From contig CACYKF010000007.1 in the NCBI GenBank assembly GCA_902774905.1, forward strand, positions 42,604 through 90,106: DNA of 47,503 bases. Reading direction: 5' to 3'. Positions 33,618 through 42,792 of the stretch are shown in pieces. Position 1 is the stretch's first letter; each line of letters starts with the position of its first letter. Position numbers and translations under genes: made by a program. The DNA is from an uncultured bacterium. Lineage in GTDB: Bacteria > Cyanobacteriota > Vampirovibrionia > Gastranaerophilales > Gastranaerophilaceae. The notes beneath the pieces were generated by a model, which made no database searches, was not told the origin of the DNA, and worked only from the letters and a program-made list of their open reading frames with translations.

Positions 33618-34370
33618 ATGAAAGTAGAAGCGGTCAGTAATTTAGGTTTTAAAAGTAATAACTTTTCGTTTGCTGAAAAGCAAAGAGTGCTTGATAATGT
33701 GCCTGCGGAGAGTTCAAGCAGAGCATCTGATTTGGCAAAAGTGCCTGTAATAGTGTTGCTTGCGATGAATCCAGCGACACTAAACAGTAAAATTCCTACA
33801 ATGCCTGAAGCGGATAATCCGAATAAAGTTGTAATGCTTGCCCCTGAAACAAAATCAGCAGAAAAATCAACTTATGTAATCGCACCTGAAGTACAGCAGA
33901 CAAGACCTAAATATGCTCCTTATGGTTGGACACATTTAAGACACGGTAAAATTCAGTATGTTGAGAATATAAAAGTTAATAATTATAAAGATATGGATTT
34001 AGTTTTTTTTACCCCCGAGAGTGAGAAAAAAATAAACAATGAAGTTTCAGAAATTTTTATAATAATGAAAAATCAGAAAGGATGTAAAAACATTATTCCC
34101 CACCCTCCTAAAATAGTAAAAATAGTATACCACAATATAGGTAAGGATAAAGAATATTGTAGTGTATTGACAGAGGGATACTTAGTTAATGATGATGGCG
34201 ATGCTATTGGATATGCATATAGTGAATTAAAAATTGATGATGACACTGCAAACAAAATTTTAGCCTTCAGATTAGATAAAACAGAGTGGAAAAATGAGAC
34301 CGGCATTGAGTTTGAGACTACGACAAGTAAAGCAATGTCTGAACCTAAAATTGAATATTTCAAAGATTAA
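33618..34370 (+). CDS. Unknown 250-residue protein
   Basis: I do not recognise a family. There is no Sec signal or long membrane helix; a mildly hydrophobic stretch VPVIVLLAMNPATL (about 44-57) is too short and interrupted for a confident transmembrane segment. Residues 1-90 are Ser/Pro/Ala-rich and probably disordered. Residues 95-250 look like a folded alpha/beta domain, with regular strands (KIQYVENIKV, IVKIVYHNIG, YCSVLTEGYLV) and a final helix-strand pair. AAGGGG sits 8 nt before the ATG. The 5' leader contains a REP-like hairpin. It is followed 93 nt later by the 1068-residue gene in the same direction; co-expression is possible but a separate promoter cannot be excluded. Confidence 0.5.
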   Translation: MKVEAVSNLGFKSNNFSFAEKQRVLDNVPAESSSRASDLAKVPVIVLLAMNPATLNSKIPTMPEADNPNKVVMLAPETKSAEKSTYVIAPEVQQTRPKYAPYGWTHLRHGKIQYVENIKVNNYKDMDLVFFTPESEKKINNEVSEIFIIMKNQKGCKNIIPHPPKIVKIVYHNIGKDKEYCSVLTEGYLVNDDGDAIGYAYSELKIDDDTANKILAFRLDKTEWKNETGIEFETTTSKAMSEPKIEYFKD

Positions 34371-34463
34371 ATGTAAAGTTATGTAAACATATAGCGCATT
34401 GATGAAATCAAAATTTTTTCTATTTTTTTATATTCATGAGCACTAATATACGAGATAAGTGAT

Positions 34464-37400
34464 ATGGCTTTAGATGGCGATTTAATCAGAAAACAAAATA
34501 TTAATACCCAAGGTGTTGGTGAAACTACGACAACTCCTGAGACTACTGTTGCACCATCTCCTGCACCTACGCCTATTCCAGTTGTGACGACATCTACCAG
34601 TGAAGTTAAGAAACAAACTCCAATATCTGATGAAGCTCGTGCGCAAGCAGAAGAAGAAGCACAAGAGACAAGACAAGCACGTGCAGCAGCGCATAGTGCT
34701 GATGTAGGTGCTGTTGCTGTTGTAAAATTAAAAAATTCTATTATTGATTTTTTAAAGAATAAAGGTAAAGAAGGTACTGATACCGAGATATATGAGTATC
34801 TGCGAGAACTAAAAAATACACAAAAAATAAATAATGAAGAATTGCAATTATTAGCAGAATACGAAAAGTCAATTGAAGACGGGACATTTAAGCCCGACCC
34901 CCAAAAACAAGTTGACGGGACTCGCACAACTGCATCTGAACAAAAAACACCTGCTTCAAAAAATGTTATTGATGAAAAATATGTTGATATATTAAAGGAT
35001 GAAAATGCAACTCCTGAGCAGAAAGTAAAAAACTTACTTTCTGAGTATTATGCTAAAAATGACCCTGAATTTTCAAAATTATCAAAGGAAGAACAAGAAA
35101 AGTTTATTGAACAAAAAATTAAAGATGATATATCAAAACTAAACCCTGATAATGCAAATTTATCTGATAAAGATATTAAAAAGTCTTATATGAAGATTGC
35201 ACTCCTAATTGTAGAAGCTGAAAAAGATAACACTCATTTGGATGACTTGCTTAGTAAACCAGCCAATGAAATAAATAATTTGGTTAATAAAGGTAAAAAA
35301 GAAATCTTTGCATTATTTATTGAAAAATTGCGAAATGAAAAACCTGAAGAAGTATTTAGAGATTCAATAAGGATGTATCTTTCCGTTACTGACGAAAATT
35401 TTGCCTCTAAAAGTAAAAATGAACAAAGTAAAATTGTTGAAGATACAAAAGAAAAATTTAGTAATTATTTTAACCTAAAAGGTACAACTCCTGAAACAAA
35501 GGAAAAATTGAAAAATATAGGTATTAATGTCCTACAATACCTATCTGACAATAATATTAGCATTGAAGAATTTTCAAAAATGTCTGAGAACGATAAAGAT
35601 ATAATCTTATATGATGCTTTTAATAACAAAAGAATATATAACAACTTAGACGTAAAAACGAGAAAAATAGTTGATAATTATTCAACTTTAAGATCGTCTT
35701 GTTTGGCTTTAGGTGACGGGGAACACACTTATGGCGAAGTTTATGAATACTTAGATAAATTGAATAAAAATAACGAATTATCAGATGAAGAATTAGCTCT
35801 TTATAATCAATTAAAAGAAGATATTAAAAATAACGTATTTGATGCTAATGAAAAAGTCTCATTTAAAAGTAATATTATTAAGGCATTATTGTCTTCGGAT
35901 GTTGAAAGTAATGATGCTATATCTGTAACTAATTCTCTTGAAGAATACATAAAAGATACATTAAAAGAAATAAAACCCAATACAGATTTAAGTGACGAGC
36001 AAATAAGTGATTTAATTGCCGCAGCTAATAATGATGCTGATGTAGATCAGACCAATATTATAATTAAAGCCTTTAAAGATGCAGGCTGGTCTGATGAAAA
36101 TATTCAAAATATCCTTGATAGAATTAATATAGAAAAAGTAGTTTCTCATAGCGATGATAGTCAGGGTGTTGGTACAGCAGCGTTGTCAGATTTTGTGAAT
36201 ACTTATAGTTCCCAAGAAAGAATTAACAAGGTTGCACACATTGTTGAAAATATAATGCAAAATAGAAGTGACCAGTTTGGCACTGATTATTTGATAAATT
36301 TGAATAATGATAGAAATAGGGTGTTTACTGATGCGGCTACCCGAGGTATTAATAACGATGCATCTCGTAGTAATGAGCGTAAGTTAAGTATATATACGAT
36401 GGCCTTTGCCAATTCGGCCCCAGAGCGTAGGTCGGTAATCGCTCAAAGTTCTATTGAAACAGCCTCAAAAGAGCAAAAATTGTACTATGGCAGTGAATAT
36501 GCACAAATTAAGGATTCTTATGTAACGCAGGGATTAGCAGCCGCTACTTATAATGAAACTGACAGTCAAGTAAAATCACAGTTAAATTCCTATGTAAGTT
36601 ATGCCATTAAAAACAACGGTTATAGTGCGGATGAGGTGAAGAATATCAATACTGCTCGTGAAACAGGTCAAACTTCTTATGAAAGAAATGCATCTTCAAC
36701 CGACAGCACAAATTCTTCATCAAAAACTTCTCAATCAGCAACAAATCCGGTAAATAATAATTCAAGTTCAACAAGCAAAACTTCGACTGCTTCATCTGCA
36801 AGCAGTACAAAAGTCAATATCTCTCCGGCAAATTCCAATACTGTTTCTCAGATGAAAGCACAACTTGCCCAACTTCAGTATGAACATTCTATCGCATTGA
36901 GAGATAAAGCACTTGACGGGTTACAAAATATAATTGATAAAATTCAAAATGACCAGCAGGTCAGAGCGCAAAAACAGGCAGAACTTGCAGCAAAAGAAGC
37001 AAAAACAGACGCAGAAATTTCTCAGTCTATAAAAGAAGCCGAAACAAAAAGTGCTCAAGAACAGAAAAAAGCAGAAGAACAAGTTGCAAAAGAAACTCTT
37101 GCCCAAATTGAAGAACAGGAACAACTTGAAAAGAAATATAATATTTCTATTGAAAAAATTAACAAACTCAAAAGTGCTGCTCGCAACGGCGATTTAACAA
37201 CGATTTATACAGAATTAGGCACAATAAGTGCAGATGCTCAAAAACATTTTGTTCAGTATCTTTCAAAAAAAGATACCGCAACGATAATCGGCTTTATACG
37301 CAACCGCTCTACAGATAAATCTTTGATAAGAGAATTATGCCGTCTTAACCCGGGACTTATCAAATCACTTGATGCAAGTATGCTTATGGATTGTGGGATT

Positions 37401-37670
37401 GCAAAAGCCGATATAATCAAATATTCTGACTCTCATCAATTAGCAGTGCTGATGTATGATTTAGCAAAAGTCGGAAATACTCGCGAACTTAAATTGTTCT
37501 ATGAAGCATTGGGCGATGATGCTCCTAATGTTGCTTCGAACATTTCGCAACCTGTTCCTGGTGATGACAGGTACTTTGCAAATTTGTATCGCAATATGAG
37601 CACTGCAAGCAGTAAAGTTGCGATGAGATATGATATTGATAAAAAAGTTCCACGAGAACTTTGGGGCTAA
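34464..37670 (+). CDS. Large unknown protein with internal repeats and coiled coil
   Basis: 1068 residues, no signal peptide, no recognised domain. A Thr/Pro-rich start (20-50) and an Ala/Glu helix (55-85) precede a charged alpha-helical region with internal duplications: 105-145 (TDTEIYEYLRELK...NNEELQLL) matches 422-462 (TYGEVYEYLDKLN...SDEELALY) at 13 of 41 positions, and 195-226 resembles 305-336. Residues about 735-800 are Ser/Thr/Asn-rich and probably disordered; 800-895 is a Gln/Glu/Ala/Lys coiled coil; 895-1068 is a separate helical C-terminal domain (INKLKSAARNGDLTTIYTELG onward). The ribosome binding site is poor. Composition changes along the gene suggest modular assembly. A structural or secreted scaffold is possible; no function is claimed. 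Confidence 0.5.
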   Translation: MALDGDLIRKQNINTQGVGETTTTPETTVAPSPAPTPIPVVTTSTSEVKKQTPISDEARAQAEEEAQETRQARAAAHSADVGAVAVVKLKNSIIDFLKNKGKEGTDTEIYEYLRELKNTQKINNEELQLLAEYEKSIEDGTFKPDPQKQVDGTRTTASEQKTPASKNVIDEKYVDILKDENATPEQKVKNLLSEYYAKNDPEFSKLSKEEQEKFIEQKIKDDISKLNPDNANLSDKDIKKSYMKIALLIVEAEKDNTHLDDLLSKPANEINNLVNKGKKEIFALFIEKLRNEKPEEVFRDSIRMYLSVTDENFASKSKNEQSKIVEDTKEKFSNYFNLKGTTPETKEKLKNIGINVLQYLSDNNISIEEFSKMSENDKDIILYDAFNNKRIYNNLDVKTRKIVDNYSTLRSSCLALGDGEHTYGEVYEYLDKLNKNNELSDEELALYNQLKEDIKNNVFDANEKVSFKSNIIKALLSSDVESNDAISVTNSLEEYIKDTLKEIKPNTDLSDEQISDLIAAANNDADVDQTNIIIKAFKDAGWSDENIQNILDRINIEKVVSHSDDSQGVGTAALSDFVNTYSSQERINKVAHIVENIMQNRSDQFGTDYLINLNNDRNRVFTDAATRGINNDASRSNERKLSIYTMAFANSAPERRSVIAQSSIETASKEQKLYYGSEYAQIKDSYVTQGLAAATYNETDSQVKSQLNSYVSYAIKNNGYSADEVKNINTARETGQTSYERNASSTDSTNSSSKTSQSATNPVNNNSSSTSKTSTASSASSTKVNISPANSNTVSQMKAQLAQLQYEHSIALRDKALDGLQNIIDKIQNDQQVRAQKQAELAAKEAKTDAEISQSIKEAETKSAQEQKKAEEQVAKETLAQIEEQEQLEKKYNISIEKINKLKSAARNGDLTTIYTELGTISADAQKHFVQYLSKKDTATIIGFIRNRSTDKSLIRELCRLNPGLIKSLDASMLMDCGIAKADIIKYSDSHQLAVLMYDLAKVGNTRELKLFYEALGDDAPNVASNISQPVPGDDRYFANLYRNMSTASSKVAMRYDIDKKVPRELWG

Positions 37671-37768
37671 TTGCTTGATTTTATAATTCTTTTGTAGTGT
37701 AATTATTATACAGGGCGGAAGATTTTTAATATTTACCCCCCGAGTCCACTTGAAAGAAGCCAATTTAA

Positions 37769-38635
37769 TTGACTATTACAAAAGAAATTACATTAGCGAA
37801 ATATGCGGGTTTTTGTTACGGTGTAAAACGCGCTGTTGATACTGTAAAAAAAATTAAATTAGAAAACCCCGATAAAAATGTTTATGTGTTAGGTGAACTT
37901 ATTCACAATTCACAGGTTATTGAGGAATTAAAGTCTTTTGGTGTGGTTTCGCTTGATAGTTTGCCTGATAAGGGCGAAGGAATTTGTGTTATAAGAAGTC
38001 ATGGAGAAAGCCCAAAGACATTTGAAAAAATAAAAAATGCAGGTTTTGAAGTCTATGATTTAACCTGTCCTGATGTAAAAAAAGTTCAGCAAAAAGCAAT
38101 TGAACTTGTAAAAGATGGATATTATCTTGTTATTGTCGGCAAAGAAGAACACCCTGAAGTCAGCGCAATAAGGGCAAATGCTTTAATGTATGGTGATAAG
38201 GTTATTGTAGCAGACTGCGTTGCAGAATTAAATAAGTACAAATCTGAATTAAAAGAACATAAACATATAGGAGTTGTTGTTCAGACAACTCAAACTTTGA
38301 CAACTTTAAATCCGATTATTGAATATTTAACATCAATTTCTAAAGAGTTAAAAATTGCAAATACAATTTGCCCAAGCACCTCAAAGCGTCAGGCAGAAGC
38401 AAAAGAACTTGCGCAAAATAATGATTTAATGATAATAGTAGGTTCTAAAAATAGTGCAAATACGACACATTTGGCTGATATTGCAAGAGAACTTACTAAA
38501 ACAATTCATATTGAGACGGCTGATGAACTTTCTCAATATGCAAATATAATTGAAAAATCTGTAAAAATCGGAGTAACGGCAGGTGCTTCTACTCCGCAAG
38601 TGATAATAGATAATGTAGTTAAAATGCTGAAATAA
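37769..38635 (+). CDS. ispH: 4-hydroxy-3-methylbut-2-enyl diphosphate reductase
   Basis: 288 residues, normal length. IspH is the last MEP-pathway enzyme; it makes IPP and DMAPP with an oxygen-sensitive iron-sulfur cluster. The three cluster cysteines are C16 (GFCYGVKRAV), C100 (DLTCPDVKKVQ) and C201 (NTICPSTSKRQ). Substrate-binding His H46 (GELIHN), H78 (RSHGE) and H128 with E130 (EEHPEV) are all present. The start is TTG; a GAAG about 8 nt upstream is the only ribosome binding site candidate. It is 21 nt upstream of the S1 gene and likely co-transcribed; in several phyla IspH and S1 are neighbours or even fused. No other MEP genes are in the window. Confidence 0.95.
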   Translation: MTITKEITLAKYAGFCYGVKRAVDTVKKIKLENPDKNVYVLGELIHNSQVIEELKSFGVVSLDSLPDKGEGICVIRSHGESPKTFEKIKNAGFEVYDLTCPDVKKVQQKAIELVKDGYYLVIVGKEEHPEVSAIRANALMYGDKVIVADCVAELNKYKSELKEHKHIGVVVQTTQTLTTLNPIIEYLTSISKELKIANTICPSTSKRQAEAKELAQNNDLMIIVGSKNSANTTHLADIARELTKTIHIETADELSQYANIIEKSVKIGVTAGASTPQVIIDNVVKMLK

Positions 38636-38656
38636 AAAGAAAAGGAGAAAATTAAA

Positions 38657-39739
38657 ATGACAACAGCAACATTAGACGAATTTGAAAAATTACTTGAAGA
38701 AAGTTTTTCAAAATCACACGCAGTAGCAGACATTGTAGAAGGTACAGTGTTGAAAAAAGAAAAAGACGGATATTTGGTAAGTGTTCATGGTACTAAAACC
38801 GAAGCATTTTTACCTGAAAAAGAATTACCTTCATCAGAAGACAGTTCACTTGAAATCGGTGATGTAAAAGAATTTTATGTTCTTAAAGAAGAATCAGATG
38901 AAGAAGGTATGTTATTGTCACTTAAAAGACTTGCATTTGCTCAGGCATGGGCTCAACTTAATGATGCAAAAGTTCAGGGTGATACTATTCTTGCAAAAGT
39001 AGTTAATGTAGTAAAAGGCGGTGTATTGGTTGATATCGCTGATTTAAAAGGTTTCATTCCGTCATCACAGTTAAGAACCGGTACTCCGTTTGATGGTTTG
39101 TTAGACCAAAAAATTGAAGTTAAAGTTTTAGAAGCAGATCCTAAGAAAAACAAACTTATCTTATCTCAAAGACAGGCTATCGCTGAACAAAGAGATCAGG
39201 TTGTTGATAATATTCTTTCAACTCTTGAAGAAGATATGGTTGTAAAAGGTGAAGTCGTAAGAATTGCAGATTTTGGTGCATTTATTGATATCAATGGTAT
39301 TGACGGCTTGCTACCGATTTCCGAAATTTCTTGGTCAAGAATTAAACACCCGTCAGATGTAATTTCTTTAGGCGAAACTTTGGAAGTTAAAATTATCAAA
39401 ATTGATAACGAATTAAAAAGAATTTCACTTTCATTAAAGAGAATGGGTGAAGATCCATGGCAACAGATTGAAGGTCAATTCAGCGAAGGTCAGGTTATTA
39501 CAGGTACAGTAAATAAAGTTACCGGTTTTGGTGCATTTATTAACATCTTCCCTGGAGTTGAAGCATTGTTACCTGTTTCTGAAATGGCTGAAGAAAATGT
39601 TAATCCGTTTAACAGATTCAAAGTTGGCGACAGTGTAGAAGTTCTTATAAAGAAATTCACTCCGCAAGAACACAGAATTGCTTTGAGCATCAAAGATATA
39701 GGCAAAGAACCTTCTGAAACTGAAGAAACTGCTGAATAA
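38657..39739 (+). CDS. rpsA: 30S ribosomal protein S1 (four S1 domains)
   Basis: 360 residues. S1 binds mRNA at the 30S platform. Four S1 OB-folds are visible at about 22-95, 108-172, 192-262 and 278-348, fewer than the six of E. coli and like the shorter S1 of Firmicutes and cyanobacteria. The third and fourth have the strongest motif (GEVVRIADFGAFIDING.DGLLPISEIS; GTVNKVTGFGAFINIFPGVEALLPVSEM). A short acidic tail ends TEETAE. AAAGGAG sits about 8 nt before the ATG. It follows ispH closely. Short S1 proteins can be hard to tell from general RNA-binding S1 proteins, but the domain count and context favour RpsA. A long inverted repeat lies 21 nt downstream. Confidence 0.88.
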   Translation: MTTATLDEFEKLLEESFSKSHAVADIVEGTVLKKEKDGYLVSVHGTKTEAFLPEKELPSSEDSSLEIGDVKEFYVLKEESDEEGMLLSLKRLAFAQAWAQLNDAKVQGDTILAKVVNVVKGGVLVDIADLKGFIPSSQLRTGTPFDGLLDQKIEVKVLEADPKKNKLILSQRQAIAEQRDQVVDNILSTLEEDMVVKGEVVRIADFGAFIDINGIDGLLPISEISWSRIKHPSDVISLGETLEVKIIKIDNELKRISLSLKRMGEDPWQQIEGQFSEGQVITGTVNKVTGFGAFINIFPGVEALLPVSEMAEENVNPFNRFKVGDSVEVLIKKFTPQEHRIALSIKDIGKEPSETEETAE

Positions 39740-39760
39740 TATAATTTAACATAAAAATAT

Positions 39761-39886
39761 AGAACCGTTTTTGAATATTCTGAAACAGTCCGGTTGTTCC
39801 ACCGACACATAAAGACTAACTTGACATATTCATTGTCAGTTTTCATTATAAAAGTAAGAATGACAAATACGGTTCTTATTTTTTAT
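39761..39886 (+). other. Structured element with 23-nt imperfect inverted ends after rpsA (small RNA, branched terminator or MITE)
   Basis: AGAACCGT (39761-39768) pairs with ACGGTTCT (39869-39876). The complementarity continues imperfectly for about 23 nt and the right end runs into a T-rich stretch (TTATTTTTTAT). Inside are small hairpins CGG...CCG and TGACA...TGTCA. It fills most of the rpsA-PBP1A gap. Confidence 0.45.
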
Positions 39887-39918
39887 TTATAATTTTGACA
39901 TATTAATTTTATTTTTCA

Positions 39919-39927
39919 TGATATAAT
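39919..39927 (+). promoter_or_regulatory. TG-extended -10 promoter of the PBP1A gene
   Basis: TG-A-TATAAT is a perfect extended -10. A TTGACA at 39895-39900 is 21 nt away, too far for a standard -35. It gives a leader of about 20 nt with AGGGAGAG before the ATG. Confidence 0.65.
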
Positions 39928-39955
39928 ATTCTCACTTGATTAGGGAGAGAATAAC

Positions 39956-42109
39956 ATGTCAAGGTCGTATGAATCATATAAAAAACAAAGAGCAGAACAA
40001 ACTCCGGCAAGAGAGCGAAAAAGAATAAATAAGCCAAACAATTTTTTTAATTATTTAAAAATGTTTGTGATTGTTTGTTCTGCACTTGCAATAGCGGGGT
40101 TTATCGCTTTTAATCTTTATTTATCATCTCTCCCTCCTATTGAAAATTTAAGAGATTTCAGACCAAACATCGTTACAAAATTTTATTCAAGTGATGGAGA
40201 AATTATAAAAACATTTACCGCCTATACATATGATAAAGTAGAACTCAAAGATGTACCTGACGATTTAAAAAATGCAATTATTGCAACTGAAGATAAAAAC
40301 TTCTATCATCACAAAGGATATGACATTTTCGGAATTATTCGTTCTTCACTTCAAAATGTTATGGCTATGCACACAGTTCAGGGGGCAAGCACAATTACCC
40401 AGCAACTTGCAAGAATTTTGTTTTTATCAAACGAGCGAACACTTATAAGAAAAGTCAAAGAACTTGAAGTCGCAACAAGAATAGAAAGAACTATTTCTAA
40501 AGATAAGATTTTGGAAATGTATCTTAATAATGTATATCTTGGCGCAGGTTCTTACGGAGTTTCAGGCGCGGCAAAGACTTATTTTAACAAAAAATTAAAT
40601 CAACTTACTCTGCCTGAACTTGCACTTATTGCAGGGCTACCACAGGCACCGTCAGTTTATAATCCGTATAACAATAAAGATTTGGCTAAACAAAGACGCA
40701 ATCAAGTCTTAAAAAGAATGTTAGCAATGAAATACATTACAAAAGAGCAGTATGAAAAGGCGATAGATGCGGAAATAAAACTCAGTGATATACCTCAATT
40801 ATACACAGCAAACAAAGCACCATATTTTAGCGACTATGTGATGCAAGAACTTGAAAAACTCGGATTTCACGAAACAGAAGTTATCCATGGCGGTTATAAA
40901 GTTATAACAACACTTGATGCTAAAGCACAGGAAAAAGCAAATGAAGCGATACTTGCAAATATGAAAGCCTATGGGTTAACAAGCAAATCACAACAGGCTG
41001 CAGTATTTTCATTCAGTCCTGTTGACGGGAAAATATTAGTCTATGCAGGAGGGAAAAATTACGGGGAATCACAATATGACAGAGTTACACAGGCTATAAG
41101 ACCTCCCGGGTCGGCATTTAAACCGATAGTTTATGCAGCGGCTATGGAAAAAGGATTTTCACCTAACGACATAGTTGACGATAGTCCGGTTACACTTGCA
41201 AAATGGTCTCCAAGAAACTACGGTAACAAATACCGCGGGAAAATACCTTTGTATAAGGCATTGATGGTATCCTCAAATGTCTGTGCTGCAAGAATAATCA
41301 GAGAAGTAGGTGTCCATTCGGTTATACAACTTGCAAGAGTTTTGGGTATAACTACTCCGCTTGAAAAAGACTACACTATTTCACTCGGGTCAAACGGGGT
41401 TAAACTGTTTGAGTTTGTAAGAGCATATGGAGCATTTGCAAACGGAGGATATGTAGTTGAGCCTTACGCAATCGAAAGAGTAGAAGACTCAAGAGGGAGA
41501 GTGCTATATCGCGCATCAGGTACAAAATCTTCTCATCAGTTGAGTTCAAACACGGCTGCAGAAATGACTGCAATGATGAAAACCGTAATTACAAACGGCA
41601 CAGGCAAGGGGGCAAATATCGGCAAACCTGCAGCAGGTAAAACAGGGACAACAGATGATTATAGGGATGCTTATTTTGTCGGATATACCCCAAATATTGT
41701 AACAGGCGTTTGGGTTGGAGATGATAACAACAAACAAATGCACGGACTAACAGGGGGCACAATTCCTGCTAAAATATGGAAAGACATAATGATTGTCGCA
41801 AGCGAAAAATACGGTGCAAAAGATTTTGACTACCCTGAAATTGTTCTTAGTGACAAAGGTAAACCAATTGATGCCGATGATGAACAGAATGCTGAAAGTG
41901 AGACAACAAAGACACAAGATGAAGAAGCACTTTTAAAAGAAGCAAATGAACTTAAAGAAAGAGCACTTGAATCAGTTAAAAATTCATCACAAAATCAGAA
42001 TACAAATCCTGTCACAACAACGGATATAAATAACAGTTTCAAGAAAAATCAGGCTCCGGTGCCAAAATCTGAACAAATACCGATTGCCGTTCCTGAAAGT
42101 TTGAGATAA
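39956..42109 (+). CDS. Class A penicillin-binding protein (PBP1A-type glycosyltransferase/transpeptidase)
   Basis: 717 residues. A basic cytoplasmic tail and one membrane helix (about 35-56) anchor it. The GT51 glycosyltransferase domain has catalytic E112 in IIATEDKNFYHHKG and the motifs GASTITQQLAR and YLGAGSYGVSGAAKTYF. The transpeptidase domain has nucleophile S386 in PPGSAFKP (S-x-x-K), SSN at 439-441 and KTG at 562-564 (AGKTGTTDDYRDA). It polymerises lipid II and cross-links glycan strands in the periplasm. The C-terminal 90 residues are acidic then Gln/Asn/Pro-rich and likely disordered. AGGGAGAG precedes the ATG. No divergent elongasome genes are nearby; the symbol is left open because paralogues (ponA, mrcA, pbpF) cannot be told apart here. 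Confidence 0.93.
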   Translation: MSRSYESYKKQRAEQTPARERKRINKPNNFFNYLKMFVIVCSALAIAGFIAFNLYLSSLPPIENLRDFRPNIVTKFYSSDGEIIKTFTAYTYDKVELKDVPDDLKNAIIATEDKNFYHHKGYDIFGIIRSSLQNVMAMHTVQGASTITQQLARILFLSNERTLIRKVKELEVATRIERTISKDKILEMYLNNVYLGAGSYGVSGAAKTYFNKKLNQLTLPELALIAGLPQAPSVYNPYNNKDLAKQRRNQVLKRMLAMKYITKEQYEKAIDAEIKLSDIPQLYTANKAPYFSDYVMQELEKLGFHETEVIHGGYKVITTLDAKAQEKANEAILANMKAYGLTSKSQQAAVFSFSPVDGKILVYAGGKNYGESQYDRVTQAIRPPGSAFKPIVYAAAMEKGFSPNDIVDDSPVTLAKWSPRNYGNKYRGKIPLYKALMVSSNVCAARIIREVGVHSVIQLARVLGITTPLEKDYTISLGSNGVKLFEFVRAYGAFANGGYVVEPYAIERVEDSRGRVLYRASGTKSSHQLSSNTAAEMTAMMKTVITNGTGKGANIGKPAAGKTGTTDDYRDAYFVGYTPNIVTGVWVGDDNNKQMHGLTGGTIPAKIWKDIMIVASEKYGAKDFDYPEIVLSDKGKPIDADDEQNAESETTKTQDEEALLKEANELKERALESVKNSSQNQNTNPVTTTDINNSFKKNQAPVPKSEQIPIAVPESLR

Positions 42110-42129
42110 TTTCAAAATTAATATTATTG

Positions 42130-42138
42130 TGATATTCT
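42130..42138 (+). promoter_or_regulatory. TG-extended -10, leaderless promoter of ribE
   Basis: TG-A-TATTCT ends exactly 6 nt before the ribE ATG, the geometry seen at 1091 and 45031. The 35-nt gap from the PBP gene leaves no room for an FMN riboswitch. Confidence 0.45.
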
Positions 42139-42144
42139 TATAAT

Positions 42145-42792
42145 ATGTTTACGGGTATTGTGGAAGAAACAGGAACAATAAAAAGTTTTAATGCACTTTC
42201 AAACGGTGCAAAACTTGTGATTGAATGTAAAAAGATATTATCAGATATCAATATCGGCGACAGTATTTGTGTAAACGGTGTTTGCCAAACTGTAATTGAA
42301 TATACAGATTCATCTTTTACGGTTATGTTAAGTGACGAAACTTTAAATATAACAAATTTTTCTTCCGCAAAACAAGGCGATTATGTAAATCTTGAGCGGG
42401 CATTAACACTTAATACAAGACTTGGCGGTCATATAGTAAGCGGTCATACAGACTGTATCGGCAAACTTATTTCTGTCGAAGAATTATCTGATTTCTACAA
42501 TTTGAGATTTGAAATACCTTTTGAAATGACAAGATATGTTGTATATAAAGGCTCAATCACAGTAAACGGAATAAGTCTTACCGTAGCGGAAATACAAAAT
42601 AATATATTTACCGTAGCCGTTATCCCACATACATATAAAAATACAGTATTGAAATATTTAAAACAGGGCGACAGTGTAAATATAGAAACGGATATTTTGG
42701 CAAAATATGTTGAAAAATTGCTTGGATTAAATGATAATAAAACAAATAGCAATATCAGTATGGAATTTTTGAAAGAAAACGGGTTTGTGTAA
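42145..42792 (+). CDS. ribE: Riboflavin synthase, alpha subunit
   Basis: 215 residues, normal length. It dismutates two molecules of 6,7-dimethyl-8-ribityllumazine to riboflavin. Two homologous lumazine-binding barrels are visible: MFTGIVEETGTI starts the first, with GDSICVNGVCQTV and LNTRLGGHIVSGHTD linking to the second, which repeats GSITVNGISLTVAEI and HTYKNTVL. The gene has no ribosome binding site and appears leaderless. Its TAA overlaps the ATG of ribBA (TAATG), so translation is coupled. ribD and ribH, the other pathway genes, are not in the window; in many genomes they form one operon with these, so the set is split here. The symbol ribC is used for the same enzyme in E. coli. Confidence 0.95.
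   Translation: MFTGIVEETGTIKSFNALSNGAKLVIECKKILSDINIGDSICVNGVCQTVIEYTDSSFTVMLSDETLNITNFSSAKQGDYVNLERALTLNTRLGGHIVSGHTDCIGKLISVEELSDFYNLRFEIPFEMTRYVVYKGSITVNGISLTVAEIQNNIFTVAVIPHTYKNTVLKYLKQGDSVNIETDILAKYVEKLLGLNDNKTNSNISMEFLKENGFV

Noticed and set aside
34482-34927. Minus-strand open frames over the start of the 1068-residue gene
   Set aside because: Ser/Cys-rich translations of low-complexity plus-strand codons, without ribosome binding sites; shadows of the real gene.
39895-39927. TTGACA plus TATAAT read as a standard sigma-70 promoter for the PBP gene
   Set aside because: The spacer is 21 nt, too long; the TG-extended -10 alone is the better explanation.
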